DNA from: Chloroflexota bacterium
GTDB lineage: Bacteria; Chloroflexota; Limnocylindria; Limnocylindrales; CSP1-4
Length of the DNA stretch: 39,181 bases
Assembly: GCA_013698095.1 (NCBI GenBank)
Contig: JACCVQ010000227.1
Location: 1-39,181, forward strand
Reading direction: 5' to 3'
The notes beneath the pieces were generated by a model. The model had not been told where the DNA came from, did no database searches, and worked only from the letters and a program-made list of their open reading frames with translations. The translations under genes and the position numbers were made by a program. Of the stretch, positions 20,083-28,651 are shown one piece after another (within the stretch, counting starts at the first letter, position 1; each line of letters opens with the position of its first letter).

Positions 20083-20157
20083 GATGTGCTCTCCTCCGAC
20101 GTCGTCCGTGCCGGGCAATGGCCCAGCCGGTGATCGCCGGCTACTGGCTGCGGCCGG

Positions 20158-20499
20158 TCAGGCCTCGGCAGCCGCGGCCTGTGTTCGGGCCGCTGATTTC
20201 CTGGCGGTCTTCTTCGCGGCAGCTGGCGCCGCGCTGGTCGGAGCCTCGACGGCCTCGATCCGGATCCGCTTCTTTCGCTTGGTGGCATGCTCGAACTTGA
20301 CCTTGCCGGTCAGCGTCGCGAACACGGTGTAATCTCGGCCGAGCCCCGTGCCGGTGCCGGCCAGGAACGTCATGCCGCGCTGGCGGACGATGATCGAGCC
20401 GGCCGGGACGAGCTGGCCGTCACCGACCTTGACGCCGAGGCGCTGGCCGACCGAGTCGCGGCCGTTCTTGGAGCTCGATCCGGCTTTCTTGTGGGCCAT
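20158..20499 (-). CDS. rpmA: 50S ribosomal protein L27 with Ala/Lys tail
   Basis: 113-residue L27. Seen: [24 protein letters not shown] at the N-terminus (the end that reaches toward the peptidyl-transferase centre), then [28 protein letters not shown]. The mature N-terminus begins directly after Met, so there is no Firmicutes-type cleavable extension. Beyond about residue 85 a 28-residue Ala/Lys/Arg tail is added. The ATG at 20499 is 5 bp after the rplU stop. Confidence 0.96.
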   Translation of the reverse strand: MAHKKAGSSSKNGRDSVGQRLGVKVGDGQLVPAGSIIVRQRGMTFLAGTGTGLGRDYTVFATLTGKVKFEHATKRKKRIRIEAVEAPTSAAPAAAKKTARKSAARTQAAAAEA

Positions 20500-20504
20500 G
20501 GCGT

Positions 20505-21185
20505 CTACTCGTCCTTCTTCGTTGGCGCGCGCTTGGCCTTCGGCTTGGCGGCGGGCTTGGCGTCGGCCGCGCCGCTCTGGGTCTTGGCCCGCGGGGTGGC
20601 GGTCTTCTTCGTGTCGGCCTTGGCGGTCGATGCCTTGGTCGTCGTCTTCGCTGCCGGCTTGGCCGCGGCCTTCGTGGACGGCTTGGCCGTCGCCTTCGTG
20701 TCGTCCTTGGCTGCCGAGCTCTTGGCCGGCGCCTTGGCGGCGGCGGTCTTGGCCAGCTTGTCGGCCAACGCGGCGTCCTCGGCCGCCTGCTTCGCGGCAG
20801 CCTCCTCGAGACGCTGGCGCTCGGTCTTCGCGGCGGCGTCGGCCTTCTTCTTGTCGGCGGCCGCGCTCTTGTTGCCGAGCTTGACATCGGTGATTCGGAG
20901 GATCATCAGCTCCTGGCGATGACCCTTCTTGACCCGGGTCCGAGCCTTCGGGCGGTACTTGAACGAGATCAGCTTCTCGCCGCGATCGCGGCGGACGACC
21001 TCGGCCAGCACGGCTGCGTTCTCGATCACCGGCCGGCCGATCGTCGACTCGTCGCCGTCGGCAACGAGAAGGACCCGCTCGATCGTGATGTTGTCGCCCG
21101 GCTCCGCCTCGAGAAGCTCGACCTCGAGCTCGGTGCCGACCTCGACGCGATATTGCTTCCCGCCGGTCTCGATGACTGCGTACAT
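20505..21185 (-). CDS. rplU: 50S ribosomal protein L21 with a ~120-residue Lys/Ala tail
   Basis: Residues 1-103 are a normal L21 ([20 protein letters not shown] ... [17 protein letters not shown] ... ITDVKLG). Residues 104-226 are a low-complexity Lys/Ala/Thr/Pro domain with AAAK, KPAAK and TTTKAS-type repeats, like histone H1 or HU C-terminal tails. L21 is normally ~103 residues, so the protein is more than doubled. The tail is in frame and downstream rpmA follows at 5 bp, so it is not a frameshift artefact. AAGGG lies about 4 nt before the ATG. Expression is from the promoter at 21295-21324 through a ~100-nt structured leader. Confidence 0.95.
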   Translation of the reverse strand: MYAVIETGGKQYRVEVGTELEVELLEAEPGDNITIERVLLVADGDESTIGRPVIENAAVLAEVVRRDRGEKLISFKYRPKARTRVKKGHRQELMILRITDVKLGNKSAAADKKKADAAAKTERQRLEEAAAKQAAEDAALADKLAKTAAAKAPAKSSAAKDDTKATAKPSTKAAAKPAAKTTTKASTAKADTKKTATPRAKTQSGAADAKPAAKPKAKRAPTKKDE

Positions 21186-21288
21186 GGAACCCTTCGAAAA
21201 CGCTGGCGTGGCGGTCGTGGTCCGACCGCGACAACGGACAGGGAAAGACGCCGGGCAGGGCCGGCGACGACGTCGCCTCCAAGCCGGA
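21186..21288 (-). promoter_or_regulatory. Structured leader of rplU-rpmA
   Basis: Predicted transcribed leader of about 100 nt. Two hairpins are visible: CGCCGG/CCGGCG (21249-21266, 6-nt loop) and GCGGTCG/CGACCGC (21211-21229, 5-nt loop, 7-bp perfect stem). L21 leaders that bind the protein are known in other phyla, so autogenous control is a reasonable inference. No match to a known leader class was tested. Confidence 0.4.
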
Positions 21289-21294
21289 CGACGG

Positions 21295-21324
21295 AGTGTA
21301 TGGCGAGAGGCCGCCGAGCGTCAA
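21295..21324 (-). promoter_or_regulatory. Sigma-A-type promoter of rplU-rpmA
   Basis: Minus strand: TTGACG (21324-21319), 18-nt spacer, TACACT (21300-21295). The -35 matches five of six consensus bases and the -10 four of six. It is the clearest -35/-10 pair in the window. Transcription would start near 21288. Confidence 0.65.
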
Positions 21325-21358
21325 TCACGGCCCGGCTCCACGAAGTTGACGCGCGGAA

Positions 21359-22183
21359 CTAGCGACGTCCCGGCGTTCGCTCGCGGGTGAGGTCCTCGGC
21401 CAGGACCAGCCGTGTCCGCACGATCCCGAGCGTCTCGAGGGCAACGCTCGCCAGATCCACCAGCGCCGCGACGACCTCCTCCGGCCGGCCCGACCCGAGC
21501 TCGGGGTGGATCCGCGTTCGGAAACAGACAGCGAGCGCCGCGCCCGCCCCCGCGTCCGATCGGGCCTGATCGTCCTCGACAGCCAGGTCGGCGACGAGCG
21601 GTCGGAGATCGTAGCGCTTGTCCTGGCCGCCCTTGGTCCGAGTCCGCGGCAGCTCCGTGGCCGCGAGCAGGGCGCGGCCGGCGGCGCGCACCCGCTCGAC
21701 ATCGGACGGCGCGACCGGCTCGAGCTCCACCCTCCAGTCGGCGGCCGCCACCCGGCCCGCCAGCGGCGGCGCGCCGAGCCAGACGTCCTCGGCGCCGACC
21801 CAGCGATGTCCGGGCGGCAGTAACGGCTCGAGCGCCTCGCGAACCTGCCAGGTCACCCGCCGCTCCAGCAGGTAGAGGTCCGCCAGCTCGGCAGCGCCGC
21901 CCATGCCCGCCGGCAGGGGCGCACCAAACGCGATTCTGGCCCGGCCTGTTCCGCCCGCCTCGAGACCCGCGACCGGCAGGCCCGACGCCACGAGGGTCTC
22001 CAGCCACTGATCGAGCGCCACCCGGCCAACCTGTTCGACGGGCACCGGCTCACGGGCAAACGTGAGTCGCCAGCGTTGGCGCGGCTCGGCGACGACCGCG
22101 ACAGGCGGGCCCGTGCTCTCCCCCGCCGACTGTTCGCGGGGCGGCGTCGATGGCGGACTGGGGCGGTCGGATCGGGGATCCAC
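21359..22183 (-). CDS. DUF2344 / TIGR03936 radical-SAM-associated protein
   Basis: 274 residues from GTG 22183. Seen: the family opening RQRWRLTFAREPVPVEQVGR after a ~27-residue Pro/Ser-rich lead, GLPVAGLEAGGTGRARIAFG, AELADLYLLERRV, and the C-terminal RYDLRPLVADLAVE signature. In other bacteria this family is encoded next to or fused with a TIGR03960-type radical SAM protein and near rplU/rpmA. The rplU/rpmA neighbour is present here, but the radical SAM partner is not: the next gene upstream is divergent. The first part of the frame upstream of 22183 overlaps a plus-strand gene and is not part of it. Function unknown. Confidence 0.8.
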   Translation of the reverse strand: MDPRSDRPSPPSTPPREQSAGESTGPPVAVVAEPRQRWRLTFAREPVPVEQVGRVALDQWLETLVASGLPVAGLEAGGTGRARIAFGAPLPAGMGGAAELADLYLLERRVTWQVREALEPLLPPGHRWVGAEDVWLGAPPLAGRVAAADWRVELEPVAPSDVERVRAAGRALLAATELPRTRTKGGQDKRYDLRPLVADLAVEDDQARSDAGAGAALAVCFRTRIHPELGSGRPEEVVAALVDLASVALETLGIVRTRLVLAEDLTRERTPGRR

Positions 22184-22186
22184 GTC

Positions 22187-22195
22187 TGCTAGTCT
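22187..22195 (+). promoter_or_regulatory. Candidate extended -10 for the AI-2E family gene
   Basis: Reads TGC-TAGTCT, the same TGC-TANNNT form seen before atpZ and parA. Transcription would begin at about 22202. The DUF2344 gene starts on the other strand at 22183, so both genes must be controlled from about 30 bp. Confidence 0.4.
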
Positions 22196-22216
22196 GCCCG
22201 AGCGATGGAGGACCGG

Positions 22217-23503
22217 GTGATCACGCCGACGGCGCCGGCGCGGGCGACGTTGGGCCCGCTCAGTCCGCGAGTCGCCATCGTCATCGTCGCCGCGGTTCTG
22301 ATCTGCATCATCCTCTACGCGGGCCGGTCGTCGCTCGGCCCGTTCATCGTCGGCCTGATCATCGCCTACCTCCTCGACATCCCGGTCGAGCGCCTGTCCC
22401 GGCGCGGCCTGCCGCGCTGGGTTTCGGTCCTGATCGTGTACGTGATCGCGACAGTCGCGATCTACCAGGGACTGCGGGTCATGCTCCGGCCCCTCGCCGA
22501 CGAGATCTCGACGTTCATCACTGAGTTCCCGCGGTTCTCGGCCCAGCTCGCGGACCAGTACGCCCACCTCGACCTGCCACCGGCGATCCGCGAAGCGATC
22601 GACGCTGCCCTGGCCGACGTGAGCGGCGGCATCGGCTCGATCGACCCCACGTCGCTCCTGCCCGTCCTGAACGTCGCGGCGGGCCTGCTCGGGACGGTCG
22701 TCGCCTACATCATCGTTCCGGTCTGGGCCTTCTATCTGATCAAGGATCGTCCGGCACTCGCCGCGGCCGCCCAGCGGTCGATGCCCGCCGAGTGGCGGCC
22801 GGACGTCCGGGCGGTCAGCGGTCTCACGCTTCGCGTCTTCGGCCAGTGGCTGCGCGGTCAGCTGTTCCTGGGCATCACCGTCGGGATCGCAACGTTCATC
22901 GGGCTGATGATCCTGAGCCTCACCGTCGACCCGGTGTTCGGCCGGTTCGCGATCTTTCTGTCGGTCATCGCTGGCATTTTCGAGCTGCTGCCGATCATCG
23001 GCCCGATCCTGGCGGCCATCCCCGCGATCCTGCTGGCGCTGACGGTCGGGACTCAGCCCGCCCTCGCCGCGCTGCTCCTGTATCTGATCATCCAGCAGGT
23101 CGAGAACAACATCCTGGTGCCCAAGATCCAGGGCGATGCCATCGAACTCCACCCGACGATCGTCATGCTCGCCCTTGTCGTTGGTGGCTCGATCGGCGGG
23201 CTCCTCGGAGCGATCCTCGCCCTGCCGATCGCGGCCGCGGCACGCGACGTCTTCCGCTATGCGTTCCATCGAGTCGACACGGTGCCGGCGAGCCCGGACG
23301 AGGCAGTCGCGATGATCAAGGACCGGCCGACGCTGGTCGACCCGCCCGCCGACGAGCGGACCGCCGCGGCGGCTGGGCCGGCGTCGGAGAACACGACGGC
23401 GACAACGACGGAGACCACGGTCGCGCCCGACGTGGCCAGGCCGACCGCCAATCCGGCCACACCCGACGACCCGGCCACACCCGACGCCGGTGCGCCTCGA
23501 TGA
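22217..23503 (+). CDS. AI-2E / PerM family membrane transporter
   Basis: Polytopic protein of the AI-2E transporter family, whose members export small molecules or act as Na+(Li+)/H+ antiporters. Seen: about eight membrane helices, the YLLDIPVERLSRRGLPRWVSV segment, the central FYLIKDRPAL loop, and the conserved ELLPIIGPILAAIPAILLAL and QQVENNILVPKIQGDAIELHP blocks. A Thr/Ala/Pro-rich tail of ~70 residues ends it. Two starts exist: ATG 22205 and GTG 22217. GGAGG (22207-22211) is 5 nt before GTG, favouring 22217, although ATG 22205 fits a leaderless transcript. The stop overlaps the next ATG (ATGA). Confidence 0.88.
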   Translation: MITPTAPARATLGPLSPRVAIVIVAAVLICIILYAGRSSLGPFIVGLIIAYLLDIPVERLSRRGLPRWVSVLIVYVIATVAIYQGLRVMLRPLADEISTFITEFPRFSAQLADQYAHLDLPPAIREAIDAALADVSGGIGSIDPTSLLPVLNVAAGLLGTVVAYIIVPVWAFYLIKDRPALAAAAQRSMPAEWRPDVRAVSGLTLRVFGQWLRGQLFLGITVGIATFIGLMILSLTVDPVFGRFAIFLSVIAGIFELLPIIGPILAAIPAILLALTVGTQPALAALLLYLIIQQVENNILVPKIQGDAIELHPTIVMLALVVGGSIGGLLGAILALPIAAAARDVFRYAFHRVDTVPASPDEAVAMIKDRPTLVDPPADERTAAAAGPASENTTATTTETTVAPDVARPTANPATPDDPATPDAGAPR

Positions 23504-24183
23504 CGGGCGCTCCCGACCCCTACAAGATCCTCCAGGTCGATTCGGAGGCGGAGGACGAGGTGATCCAGGCCGCCTACCGCCGGCTCGCCCAGAAATACCA
23601 CCCGGACGTCGCGGGTTCCGAGGGTGTCGAGCGGATGGCGGCGATCAACGCCGCCTGGGCGCTCCTGCGCGACCCCGCCCAGCGCGCGGCCCTGGACCGG
23701 GCCCGCCGAACCGCCCCGAGCGGTACGAGCCAGTCCGCGCGTTCGCGATCTCCCGATCCCCCGGCGGCGACCGGATCGTCCGGCAGCGCGCCACCGCACC
23801 AGCCATCCGCTGCGGGCGCGCGATCTCCGTACCGTCCGGCAACCCCGCCTCCGCCCGACAAGGTGTCGTCCGACTGGACGAGTGGTCGATCCAGCCACGG
23901 CGGCGGCTACGACCCGGCGTCGATGCGGGCCGCCGAGGGCCTCGGCGCCGCCGGGCCGCCCCCGGGCGATCCGGCCGGCAGCGTGCTCACCTTCGGACGA
24001 TACGCGGGCTGGTCTCTGGCCGAGATCGGGCGGCGCGACCTCGAATACCTCGAGTGGCTCGACCGGATGACGATCGGCCGGCCGTATCGCGACGAGATCG
24101 ATGCGGTCCTCCGGAAGACCGGTCGGCGCAAGAGCGCGACCACCGATGCGCGCGATCGCCGCGGGCTCTTCCGGCGACGCTGA
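23500..24183 (+). CDS. J-domain protein with an ExoX-like C-terminal domain
   Basis: 227 residues. Seen: a J domain at ~6-62 with the HPD motif H34-P35-D36 (AQKYHPDVAG), which would stimulate an Hsp70; a Pro/Ser-rich linker (~68-160); and a C-terminal block LTFGRYAGWSLAEIGRRDLE ending YLEWLDRM. That last block matches the small module (ExoX-like C-terminal / DUF3820-like) with the F-G-K/R-Y-x-G...YL-x-W-L pattern. It lacks the Gly/Phe, zinc-finger and C-terminal domains of true DnaJ. The start overlaps the transporter stop by 4 bp, so the two are translated together. The Hsp70 partner and client are unknown. Confidence 0.85.
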   Translation: MTGAPDPYKILQVDSEAEDEVIQAAYRRLAQKYHPDVAGSEGVERMAAINAAWALLRDPAQRAALDRARRTAPSGTSQSARSRSPDPPAATGSSGSAPPHQPSAAGARSPYRPATPPPPDKVSSDWTSGRSSHGGGYDPASMRAAEGLGAAGPPPGDPAGSVLTFGRYAGWSLAEIGRRDLEYLEWLDRMTIGRPYRDEIDAVLRKTGRRKSATTDARDRRGLFRRR

Positions 24184-24212
24184 ACGGGCGGCCACCCAGG
24201 CAGCGTCGCGCG

Positions 24213-25475
24213 CTACGTCGCGCCCGAGCCCGAGCGACGAACGACCCAGCCGGCGGTCGAGCCCTGGACGATCAGCGTGAAAAGGACGATCCCGAACGTC
24301 AGGCCCTGGAGCAGGTCCCGGTTGGGAAGGTCGGGCGGCAACGACAGCGCGAGGGCAACCGACACCGCGCCGCGGAGGCCGGCCCAGAACACCACGTGGA
24401 GCCACGCTCGGGGAAGACCGCCGACGGGCGGATCGCCCTCGGTCCAGCCGGCCGAGCCGGCGTCTCGGCCGGCAGCGCGGGTCGTCAACCGGCCGAGGAT
24501 CGCGGATCCGCCGCCGATCAGGCCGTAGACGACCACCGCCCGGGCGAGGAGGATCGCCACGATCCCCCACCCGATCGCCCCGGCCGCAGCGACCAGGGCC
24601 TCCGGCGCGATCGAGACGCCGACGAGCAGGAACACGCCCGCGGTCAGGAGGAAGGCTGCGAACTCCCAGACGACGTCGATCGCCTCGACCGCCCGAGCGC
24701 TCAGCCCATCGCGGGCAAGCGCCCCGAGCGTTCCTGCCGCGAGCAACGTCGCGATCACCCCGGACAGGCCGATCGCTTCGGCGGCGAGATAGGTTCCGTA
24801 CGCCAGGACGACCGTGATCGTCAGCTCGGTCAGGTGGTCGTCGACACGCCGGACGACGCGAGCGGCCAAGCCTCCGGCCACGAGCCCGATCGCTGCCCCG
24901 CCGACGACCTTCACGACGAACCCGATCAGCGAGCCGCCGAGCGAGCCGCCGCCAGCGAGCAGCTCGAGCGCGAGCGCGAACAGGACGATGCCGGTGCCGT
25001 CGTTCACGAGGCTCTCCATCTCGACGACCGTGGCGAGTCGAGGCGGAACGGCCACCCGCCGGAAGGTCGAGAGGACCGCCGCCGGGTCGGTTGCCGCGAC
25101 CATCGCGCCGACGAGGAAGCCTTCGGTCGGGCTGACCGTCGTCGTGACCGTCAGGACCAGGGCCACGATCGCGGCGACGATCACGACACCGGGGATCGCC
25201 AGGACGAGCACCGAGCCGGCCGCCGGCCGGAGAATGGCCAGGTCGGTCCGGAAGGCGGCCTCGAACACGAGCCCGGGCAGGACGATCGCGAGCAGGAGCT
25301 CAGGCGGGATCGGCAAGCTGACGGCGGGGCCCACGATCGACACCACCAGGCCGATGAGGACCAGCCCGACTGATGCGGGAACGGCCGACCGACCGGCGAC
25401 GATCGCCACCACCACAGTCGCGGCGAGGATCGCGACGAGGAGCCACAGCGGCCCGAGACTGTCCACGTGGATCAT
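24213..25475 (-). CDS. CPA1-family (NhaP-type) cation:proton antiporter
   Basis: 420-residue sodium or potassium/proton exchanger. Seen: about 12-13 membrane helices, ATDP at 128-131 (MVAATDPAAVLSTF), the ion-binding ESLVNDGTG at 154-162 with the Asn-Asp pair typical of electrogenic-site residues in this clan, and WAGLRGAVSVALAL near the end. It has no TrkA-type regulatory domain. It lies 37 bp downstream of rodA on the same strand, and its stop faces the J-domain gene across 29 bp. Confidence 0.92.
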   Translation of the reverse strand: MIHVDSLGPLWLLVAILAATVVVAIVAGRSAVPASVGLVLIGLVVSIVGPAVSLPIPPELLLAIVLPGLVFEAAFRTDLAILRPAAGSVLVLAIPGVVIVAAIVALVLTVTTTVSPTEGFLVGAMVAATDPAAVLSTFRRVAVPPRLATVVEMESLVNDGTGIVLFALALELLAGGGSLGGSLIGFVVKVVGGAAIGLVAGGLAARVVRRVDDHLTELTITVVLAYGTYLAAEAIGLSGVIATLLAAGTLGALARDGLSARAVEAIDVVWEFAAFLLTAGVFLLVGVSIAPEALVAAAGAIGWGIVAILLARAVVVYGLIGGGSAILGRLTTRAAGRDAGSAGWTEGDPPVGGLPRAWLHVVFWAGLRGAVSVALALSLPPDLPNRDLLQGLTFGIVLFTLIVQGSTAGWVVRRSGSGAT

Positions 25476-25512
25476 CGCCCCGCCGCCCGCCCCCGAAAGG
25501 CAAGCGCCGCTG

Positions 25513-26673
25513 TCACCACTCGGCTCGGGTCTGCCGGATGTTGATGCTCTGCACGATCCCGAGACCGACCGCGAGGCTGATCAGCGACGAACCGCCGTGC
25601 GACACGAACGGCAACGGGATGCCGGTGATCGGCATGATCCCGATGACCATGCCGAGGTTGACGAACAGCTGGAACAGGATCATCGCGGCAAGTCCGCCGG
25701 CGAACATCATCCCGAACGGGTCCTTCGATCGCCAGCCGCTCACGAGCAGCCGCCAGATCAGCGCCCCGAAGAGGAGGAGGAGGACGATCGCCCCGACGAA
25801 GCCGAGCTCCTCGAAGTAGATCGCGCCGACGAAGTCGCTCTCCTGGACCGGCAGGAAGTCGAGCTGGTTCTGGGTCCCGTTCGTGAGGCCCTTGCCGAGC
25901 CAGCCGCCCGAGCCGACCGCGATCTGCGACTGGTAGAGCTGGTAGCCGGCCCCCTGGATGTCGGTCGACGGGTCGAGAAACGCCGTCAGCCGCTGCTTCT
26001 GGTAGTCGCGCAGGACGTAGGTCCAGATGAATGGCAGGGTCGCCAGCACGCCGGCCAGGAGGGCGACCATCCAGCGCAGGCTTGCCCCGGACATGAAGAG
26101 CATCCCGCCGAGGATCGCGAGCAGCACCAGCGACGTTCCGAGGTCCGGCTGGAGCATCACGAGGAGCCACGGCGGGCCGACGAGGACACAGGCGCCGAGG
26201 ATCGACGGCAGCGACCCCAGGCGTCCCTGGCGGGACCCGAGGTAGTTGGCGAGGACGACGATCATGAGGATCTTGGCGATCTCGCTGAACTGGAAGTCGA
26301 ACGGGCCGAGCGCGATCCAGCGCGACGATCCGCCGACCCCGCCGCCGATCGCGAGGGTCAGCGCGAGCAGTCCGACCTGCGCGCCGTACAGCGGCCAGGC
26401 GAACGTCTTGAGCCACTTGTAGTCGAACGCAGTGGCGACAATGAAGACGATCATCGCGATGCCCGTCCACATCAGGCCGCGGACGAAGGTCGTCCCGCCG
26501 GTCAGCACCTCCTGGCCCTGCTCGACGCTGTTCGTGTAGGCCATGACCAGACCGAGAATCGCGAGGAGGGCGGCGTACGCCGCGAGCTGGAGGTCGAACG
26601 CGCGCCAGGCCGCCCCGATCGATCGGGACGCCCAATCCGTCATGCGAGCTGGCTCGGCCCGAATCACGCCCAT
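25513..26673 (-). CDS. rodA: RodA, SEDS-family peptidoglycan glycosyltransferase
   Basis: Polymerises lipid II into glycan strands during elongation, working with PBP2. Seen: ten membrane helices, GGSSRWIALGPFDFQFSEIAK, MLQPDLGTSLVLL, VQESDFVGAIYFEELGF and PITGIPLPFVSHGGSSL, the standard SEDS blocks. The ATG at 26673 has GAGG 7 nt upstream; an internal ATG 10 codons later is less well placed. It is 55 bp downstream of mrdA. Pairing with PBP2 and MreD marks it as RodA rather than FtsW. Confidence 0.94.
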   Translation of the reverse strand: MGVIRAEPARMTDWASRSIGAAWRAFDLQLAAYAALLAILGLVMAYTNSVEQGQEVLTGGTTFVRGLMWTGIAMIVFIVATAFDYKWLKTFAWPLYGAQVGLLALTLAIGGGVGGSSRWIALGPFDFQFSEIAKILMIVVLANYLGSRQGRLGSLPSILGACVLVGPPWLLVMLQPDLGTSLVLLAILGGMLFMSGASLRWMVALLAGVLATLPFIWTYVLRDYQKQRLTAFLDPSTDIQGAGYQLYQSQIAVGSGGWLGKGLTNGTQNQLDFLPVQESDFVGAIYFEELGFVGAIVLLLLFGALIWRLLVSGWRSKDPFGMMFAGGLAAMILFQLFVNLGMVIGIMPITGIPLPFVSHGGSSLISLAVGLGIVQSINIRQTRAEW

Positions 26674-26728
26674 TGGCGGACCTCGTCGATCGACGTCGTG
26701 ATTGCGTGTGTCGTTCCGGTGGTGTCCA

Positions 26729-28651
26729 TCAGTTCGACTGGTAGAAGTTGCCGCGCTGGAGCAAGTTGAAGTTCCGGTAATCCTTCTTGATCGCGTAGTG
26801 CTGCTGCAGGTAGTACTTGACGATCTCGGTCGCGGCGTTGCCCTTCGTCCGCGAGTCGTAGGCGAACGCGAGGACGACCAGGTTCGAGTCCTCCCGTCCC
26901 ACGGCCTTCATCCCGGACGGATCTGCCGCGGTCTTGGCGGGGTTCTTCGGGACGAATGCGACGAACCATGAGTGGAACGGCAGCCGCCCCTTGCGGTCGC
27001 GCAATCCGAATTCGGCCGTGCCCGATTTGCCGGCGACCACGATCGGCAGGTCGACGAGGTTGTAGGTGTGACGCAGGAGGACAACGTTCCGGGCGGCCTC
27101 GCGCATCGTCTTCAGGACGGACCGCGGGACGTCCAGCTTCCGGATGAGCTTCGGCTCGAACGGCCGGACGACCACACCGTCCGGACCGACGATCTGGCGG
27201 ACGATCTGGGGCTGATAGAGCTTGCCGCCGTTGGCCAGCGCCGCGTAGGCATTGATCAGCTGGATCGGAGTGACGACGTCATAGCCCTGGCCGATCCCGG
27301 CCTGGTAGGTCTCGCCGGCGAAGATCGGCTCCCCCTTGAGCTCCTGCTTCCAGGCATTGTCCGGGACGATCCCGGCCACCTCACCAGGAAGATCGATCCC
27401 GGTCTGGGCGTCGAAACCGTACTCGCGGGCCCAGTGCGCAAGTCGCTCGATGCCGAGCATGCCGGCGAGCTGGAAGAAGAACGTGTCACTCGAGTGAGCG
27501 AAGCCGCACATGATGTTGCAGCGGCCCCAACCACGATGGTTCCACTCCCAGAAGCGGGTCGCACCGAGCATCAGGTAGGGGCGGGTCAGGACGCGCGTCT
27601 GGGCGTTGATCTTGCCGTCGCCGAGGGCGCCGGTGCCGGTCACGAGCTTGTACGTCGAACCGGGCGGGTAATGGGCCTGGACCGCATGGTTGAGGAGCGG
27701 TTTGTTGGGATCCTTGAGCAGCTTCGCGTACTCGATATTGCTGATCCCGCGGGCGAAGTCGTTGTTGTCATAGGTCGGGAGGCTGACCATCGCGAGGACC
27801 TCGCCGGTCTGCGGATTCATGACGATGACCACGCCGCGCTTCAGGCCGGCGGCTTTCATCCCCCACTGGAGGGCCTTCTGGGCGTGCTGCTGCGCCTTGA
27901 CGTCGATCGTCAGCTCCAGGGAGTCGCCCGCCTCCGCCTGCCGGACATTCCCCAGCACCTGGAGCTTCCGGCCCGTGGCGTCCCGCTCCACTGTCTCTGA
28001 GCCGTACAGGCCTCGAAGCTCGTCCTCGTAGTAGGCCTCGAGGCCGGTCTTGCCGACGAGGTCGTCCGGGAGATAGCCCTGCTTCTTCAGGCTGTCGAGC
28101 TGCTCGGGCGACACGGGCGCGGTGTAGCCGAGGAGCTGGGAAACGAGCGGGCCGTCCGGATACTGTCGGCGGGCTTCGATCACGACCTCGACGCCGGGCA
28201 GGGCATCCCCGGCTTCCGAGAGCAGGCGAGCGGTCGCATCAGGGACGTCATTCGCAATCCGGACGAGGTCGAAGCGCGAGCCGGGATTGCCATCGATCGA
28301 GGCGTTGATGTCGGCGACATTCATGCCGAGCAAGGCCGCGAGTCGCTCGACGACCTCGTCGCGACGCTCTTCCGGCAGGTCGACCGGGCGGACCTTCACC
28401 ACGAAGGTCCGGACATTGATCACGAGCGCGCGTCCAGTCCGGTCGACGATCAGGCCGCGCGACGAGGGGATCGCCTGGAGAACCGACCGATTGCCCTGGT
28501 TCAGCTCCGCGAACTGCCCGCCACTGACGACCTGGAGGTAGAACAAACGCGTCGTCAGGCCCCCGATCGCCAGGATCGCAGCCAGCCCGAAGAGCAGGAA
28601 GCGCGACAGCGGCCGTGTCGTGGCCGGACGGCCGTCCAGGTACGGGTTCAT
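26729..28651 (-). CDS. mrdA: Penicillin-binding protein 2 (class B transpeptidase)
   Basis: Cross-links peptidoglycan along the cell length in the Rod complex. Seen: one N-terminal membrane anchor (~18-40), the pedestal/dimerisation domain (~55-235), and the transpeptidase domain with S332-T-Y-K335 (catalytic Ser and Lys), S387-S-D389 and K542-S-G-T545. SSD as second motif is the PBP2 form. 640 residues is normal. The ATG overlaps the mreD stop by 4 bp. Confidence 0.95.
   Translation of the reverse strand: MNPYLDGRPATTRPLSRFLLFGLAAILAIGGLTTRLFYLQVVSGGQFAELNQGNRSVLQAIPSSRGLIVDRTGRALVINVRTFVVKVRPVDLPEERRDEVVERLAALLGMNVADINASIDGNPGSRFDLVRIANDVPDATARLLSEAGDALPGVEVVIEARRQYPDGPLVSQLLGYTAPVSPEQLDSLKKQGYLPDDLVGKTGLEAYYEDELRGLYGSETVERDATGRKLQVLGNVRQAEAGDSLELTIDVKAQQHAQKALQWGMKAAGLKRGVVIVMNPQTGEVLAMVSLPTYDNNDFARGISNIEYAKLLKDPNKPLLNHAVQAHYPPGSTYKLVTGTGALGDGKINAQTRVLTRPYLMLGATRFWEWNHRGWGRCNIMCGFAHSSDTFFFQLAGMLGIERLAHWAREYGFDAQTGIDLPGEVAGIVPDNAWKQELKGEPIFAGETYQAGIGQGYDVVTPIQLINAYAALANGGKLYQPQIVRQIVGPDGVVVRPFEPKLIRKLDVPRSVLKTMREAARNVVLLRHTYNLVDLPIVVAGKSGTAEFGLRDRKGRLPFHSWFVAFVPKNPAKTAADPSGMKAVGREDSNLVVLAFAYDSRTKGNAATEIVKYYLQQHYAIKKDYRNFNLLQRGNFYQSN

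Noticed and set aside
20125..20142. AGCCGG-CCGGCT hairpin between rpmA and rpmE as a terminator
   Set aside because: Only six pairs, no U-tract, and rpmE follows closely on the same strand.
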